Below, piece by piece: positions 38,255 through 41,674 of a DNA stretch of 41,674 nucleotides. The notes under the pieces were generated by a model, which saw only the letters and a list, made by a program, of their open reading frames with translations, was not told where the DNA came from and made no database searches. How positions within the stretch are numbered: position 1 is the first letter of the stretch; every line of letters begins with the position of its first letter. Origin of the DNA: Candidatus Parcubacteria bacterium (GTDB lineage Bacteria > Patescibacteriota > Patescibacteriia > Patescibacteriales > BM507). Where the stretch lies: assembly GCA_002869265.1 (NCBI GenBank), contig PKTH01000011.1, forward strand, positions 74,843 through 116,516, read 5' to 3'. The position numbers and the translations under genes were made by a program.

Positions 38255-38457
38255 TAAGGTGATTGCCGTGGCTACCAACCGCGGAGATAAAATCTTTTTA
38301 CTAAGGTAAAACTAAGCTAAGTTTGCACAAAATGAGAGCCCCTCCCCAGTTTGGACAATTAATTGCCCAAACTGGGGAGGGGAATCTAGGTGGAACCGCG
38401 AGGTTTATAGCCCCGTCCTAGTGTATCATGTTTTGGTACATTTGGACGGGGTTTTTT
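38255..38457 (+). promoter_or_regulatory. T-box riboswitch leader (tRNA-Thr sensing) of thrS
   Basis: T-box sequence AGGTGGAACCGCG (38388-38400); antiterminator pairing CTAGG 38386-38390 / CCTAG 38417-38421; competing terminator CCCCGTCC 38411-38418 / GGACGGGG 38444-38451 plus T6; hairpin with ACC in its loop at 38266-38284; thrS immediately downstream. Confidence 0.92.
38411..38457 (+). terminator. Regulated intrinsic terminator of the T-box leader
   Basis: ccccgtcc...ggacgggg followed by tttttt. Confidence 0.9.
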
Positions 38458-38478
38458 GATTTATAAATTAATAAATAT

Positions 38479-40281
38479 ATGATTGACGAAAATTTAGAAA
38501 AAAAGAGACATTCGTTGTCTCACATAATGGCTGCAGCCATAAAAGAGCTTTATCCGGAGGCGGAGTTTGCTATAGGCCCCGTTGTAGAGAATGGTTTTTA
38601 CTATGATATAGATTTTGCTGAGACTAAGGTTAGTGAGGACGACCTGAAGACAATCGAGAAAAAAATGAAACATCTTCTAAAAAACAATGCAAAAATGGAG
38701 ATGAGTGAAAAATCTATCGACGAGGCAATTAAGGAGGAAGAAAAAAACAAAGCTATCTATAAAAAAGAACTTTTAGATGATTTGAAAGAAGAGGGGGAGA
38801 AACAAGTTTCATATTATGAGATTTATGGCTTTAAAGACTTGTGTCGAGGCCCACATATTGAAGAAACTAAAGAAATAGAGGCAGGGAGTTTTTCACTACA
38901 AAAAATTGCTGGAGCGTATTGGAGGGGTGATGAGACAAATAAAATGCTTACTAGAATTTATGGTTTAGCTTTTAACACAAAGGCGGAGCTGGAGAGCCAT
39001 TTAAAATTCTTGAAAGAGGCAGAAAAGCGCGATCACAGAAAAATTGGTAAAGAGCAGGAATTGTTTATGATTGACCCGATGGTTGGCTTGGGGCTTGCCA
39101 TGTGGCAACCAAAAGGAGCTCTTTTGTGGAGAATAATGGAAGAGTTTTGGTATAAAGAGCACCTAAGGGGCGGATATGAACTTGTAAGAACTCCACATAT
39201 TGGTTCTAGAAAGCTCTGGGAGACCTCAGGTCACTGGGGATTTTATAGTGACAGCATGTATCCAACAATTGAAGTTGGACAAACCCTGAAAGCAGCCCAG
39301 GAGGGCCAAGAAGTTGATAAGGAAAGTAAAGAAGAGTATCTTCTTAAACCAATGAATTGCCCTTTCCATGTAATGCTTTATAATAATAAACCACGGAGTT
39401 ATCGAGATCTGCCTGTTAGGTGGGCTGAGACTGGGACAGTTTATAGATATGAGAAACATGGTGAATTGTCTGGCTTGACTAGAGTGAGGGGCTTTACACA
39501 GGATGATGCTCATATAATATGTACCAAGGAGATGGTGAAAGATGAGCTGAAAAGGGTGGCTCGTTTTATAGCATTTATTTTTGAGTCTTTTGGTTTCAGA
39601 GAGTATAAGGTTTATCTTTCTTTGCGAGACCCTAAAAATAAAGAAAAATATGCCGGCAATGATGAAGGCTGGGACTTTACTCAAAAGGTCTTAAAGGAGG
39701 TTGCAGATGAGGAAAATCTTGATTACACAGTAGAAGAAGGTGAAGCAGCTTTTTATGGTCCAAAACTAGACTATAAGATTAAAGATTGTCTGGGACGTGA
39801 ATGGCAATGTTCTACCCTTCAATTTGACTTCAACTTACCCGAAAGATTCGATATGACCTTTGTTAATGATAAGGGGGAGAAGGAGAGGCCATATATGCTT
39901 CATCGAGCCCTATTTGGATCCTTTGAGAGGTTTATTGGTGTCTTGATTGAGCATTATGAAGGAGCTTTTCCTGTTTGGCTTTCTCCAACACAGGTAAAAA
40001 TAATATCTGTTGGTGAAGCCCATAGAGAGTATTGTGAAAAGCTAGCAGATGAATTTAGGGCTCAAGATATAAGAGTTGAAGTTGATAGTGAAGATGAAAC
40101 TGTTAGCTCAAAAATCAGGAAGGCAACGAGTGAAAAAGCGCCGTATATGCTAGTAGTTGGCGACAAAGAAATGGGTGGTTCTGTATTGGCTGTCAGAGAT
40201 AGAGGTCAAAGAGAATCTCGGGAAATTGAAAAGGAAGAATTTTTTAAAGAAATTGAAGAAAAGGTTAAATTAAAGCAATAA
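38479..40281 (+). CDS. thrS: Threonyl-tRNA synthetase
   Basis: RHSLSHIMAAAIKELYP; YGFKDLCRGPHIEET; MNCPFHVMLYNNKPRSYRDLPVRWAETGTVYRYEKHGELSGLTRVRGFTQDDAHIIC. Confidence 0.97.
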   Translation: MIDENLEKKRHSLSHIMAAAIKELYPEAEFAIGPVVENGFYYDIDFAETKVSEDDLKTIEKKMKHLLKNNAKMEMSEKSIDEAIKEEEKNKAIYKKELLDDLKEEGEKQVSYYEIYGFKDLCRGPHIEETKEIEAGSFSLQKIAGAYWRGDETNKMLTRIYGLAFNTKAELESHLKFLKEAEKRDHRKIGKEQELFMIDPMVGLGLAMWQPKGALLWRIMEEFWYKEHLRGGYELVRTPHIGSRKLWETSGHWGFYSDSMYPTIEVGQTLKAAQEGQEVDKESKEEYLLKPMNCPFHVMLYNNKPRSYRDLPVRWAETGTVYRYEKHGELSGLTRVRGFTQDDAHIICTKEMVKDELKRVARFIAFIFESFGFREYKVYLSLRDPKNKEKYAGNDEGWDFTQKVLKEVADEENLDYTVEEGEAAFYGPKLDYKIKDCLGREWQCSTLQFDFNLPERFDMTFVNDKGEKERPYMLHRALFGSFERFIGVLIEHYEGAFPVWLSPTQVKIISVGEAHREYCEKLADEFRAQDIRVEVDSEDETVSSKIRKATSEKAPYMLVVGDKEMGGSVLAVRDRGQRESREIEKEEFFKEIEEKVKLKQ

Positions 40282-40290
40282 TTTATTGGT

Positions 40291-40326
40291 AAAAAAAGGG
40301 ACTCTGTTAAAGAGACCCTTTTTTTA
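40291..40326 (+). terminator. Rho-independent terminator
   Basis: agggactct-gttaa-agagaccct followed by a T tract (imperfect stem). Confidence 0.75.
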
Positions 40327-40442
40327 ATTATTTTTTAATAAATGTAACAAAAATGGATTTAGTTTGTATTATTAAGTAGAGTATTTAAAAAACACATAAA
40401 TAATGTTATAATATCAATTGTAAAAATAATTAATTATTAATA

Positions 40443-41674
40443 ATGAGTATGAAAAAAAGCTTATTTCTTTCTTTGGTCATTTCTCTTTTTGGCCTTGGGA
40501 TGATTGCACTATCAGCAAGCGCGGTTGAGGTAACAACAACAGCCAATCTTGATGGTGAATTAATTAAAGGGGAGTCTTATCAAACAGTCTATTATTTGGC
40601 TGAGGATGGTAAACGTTACGTTTTTCCTAATTCAAAAACTTATTTTTCTTGGTTCGACGATTTTTCTGAGGTGACAGAAATCCCTGACGAAGAATTGTTT
40701 TCTTATCCATTGGGAGGAAATGTAAGATATAAGCCAGGTTCATTGCTTGTTAAGATAACTACTGATCCTAGAGTTTACGCTGTTGGCGAAAACGGGACTC
40801 TAAGGTGGGTAAAGAGTGAGAACGTTGCAAAAGCACTATACGGCGCTAACTGGAATAAATTAGTAGACGATCTTCCAGATTCTTTTTTCACTAATTACGA
40901 GGTGGGAGCTGAAATCGATAGTGATGAGGACTATGATCCAACTGAAGCTGAACAAGAAATCCCTTCTATCAGTCACAATAGAGGATTCAAAGCAAAAGTA
41001 GCTATTCAAAACAGAATTCAAGATGTTAAAGAAAGACAATGTAATAGACTAGAAGAGGCTGTTAACAAATTACAAAGAAGGGCAGCAATGTACGGCTTAG
41101 AAATAGAAGGAGCTGGCGATGACTTTATTAGTGAATGTATTGAAAATAATCAAGTTAGAAAAAGAGAGAAGATTACAATTTGTCACACAAATAGAGATGG
41201 TGTACAAAAAACATTGAATGTTGCTCCAACTGCCCTAAGAGGAATGTTGGCTGAAAGAGCTACTTTAGGAGAGTGTGAAAATGCGACTGAAGAAGATGAT
41301 AGTTCAGATGAAGGTGAAGACAGTGAATGTCTTGTAGATTCTGATGACTATAGCTCATGCATCGCTATTGAGGAAGCTCAAGCAGAAGTTGCTTCAACAA
41401 CAGAGGCTCTTGATTTGGCTAAAGAACTAGCTTCATCAACAGCTCTAGCACTTGAGGAAGCTCAAGCAGAAGCTGCTTCAACAACAGAGGCTCTTGATTT
41501 GGCTAAAGAACTAGCTTCATCAACAGCTCTAGCACTTGAGGAAGCTCAAGCATCGGCATCATCAACACAATCAGAAATTGATGACGCACAAACTGCTGCT
41601 GATGACGCTGAGAGCGCACTAGAGTTGGCACAAACTGCTGCTGATGACGCTGAGAGCGCACTAGAGTTGGCACA
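40443..41674 (+). CDS. Secreted surface protein, 3'-truncated by the window, with C-terminal Ala-rich repeats
   Basis: Not in the ORF track (no stop in window). MSMKKSLFLSLVISLFGLGMIALSASA signal peptide; GESYQTVYYLAEDGKRYVFPNSKTYFSWFDDF; KITICHTNRDGVQKTLNVAPTALRGMLAERATLGEC; repeats to the end. Confidence 0.85.
   Translation, partial: MSMKKSLFLSLVISLFGLGMIALSASAVEVTTTANLDGELIKGESYQTVYYLAEDGKRYVFPNSKTYFSWFDDFSEVTEIPDEELFSYPLGGNVRYKPGSLLVKITTDPRVYAVGENGTLRWVKSENVAKALYGANWNKLVDDLPDSFFTNYEVGAEIDSDEDYDPTEAEQEIPSISHNRGFKAKVAIQNRIQDVKERQCNRLEEAVNKLQRRAAMYGLEIEGAGDDFISECIENNQVRKREKITICHTNRDGVQKTLNVAPTALRGMLAERATLGECENATEEDDSSDEGEDSECLVDSDDYSSCIAIEEAQAEVASTTEALDLAKELASSTALALEEAQAEAASTTEALDLAKELASSTALALEEAQASASSTQSEIDDAQTAADDAESALELAQTAADDAESALELA
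41373..41540 (+). repeat. 84-bp coding tandem repeat, two near-identical copies
   Basis: Encodes EEAQAE(V/A)ASTTEALDLAKELASSTALAL twice, with a partial third EEAQAS. Confidence 0.85.
41589..41674 (+). repeat. 42-bp coding tandem repeat, two copies running off the window
   Basis: caaactgctgctgatgacgctgagagcgcactagagttggca twice (QTAADDAESALELA). Confidence 0.85.

Noticed and set aside
39226-39684. 152-aa minus-strand ORF
   Set aside because: Antisense to highly conserved thrS; no own RBS or family signal.
18970-41674. CRISPR array
   Set aside because: The repeats at 20550-20697 and 41373-41674 are in-frame coding repeats with no unique spacers; no cas genes seen.
1-41674. tRNA/rRNA genes or transposons
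   Set aside because: No cloverleaf, rRNA-like stretch, transposase or terminal inverted repeat was recognised by eye; a tRNAscan/Infernal run would be needed to be certain.

Overview
This is a 41.7 kb AT-rich, gene-dense bacterial window. Gene content suggests a Patescibacteria/CPR-like genome (inference). From left to right it contains: (1) a surface-polysaccharide locus (~1-14 kb) with glycosyltransferases, methyltransferases, a flippase, a polysaccharide deacetylase-like protein and two sulfotransferases; (2) a small HTH regulator divergent from a sulfate-activation operon (cysD, a UAG-interrupted four-helix-bundle gene, a DUF2061-like gene, cysNC), with cysQ-like PAP phosphatase further downstream; (3) a block of secreted proteins, including a GH5-like enzyme with four tandem N-terminal modules; (4) a second glycan block (rmlD, rmlA, four GT2 genes, galU); (5) a CAP-domain membrane protein, dnaE, a UAG-interrupted AT-hook-bearing membrane protein, and thrS preceded by a T-box leader; (6) the start of a surface protein whose 3' part is tandem repeats running off the window. 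The most interesting signals are: a complete PAPS-synthesis/sulfotransfer/PAP-recycling set with no visible sulfate-reduction genes; three 10-bp direct repeats inside the predicted promoter of a BldC/excisionase-like HTH gene; a T-box leader whose Thr codon (ACC) sits in the terminal loop of a very short Stem I; and two otherwise intact ORFs each broken by a single in-frame UAG. No searches were run; family calls come from motif recognition by eye.
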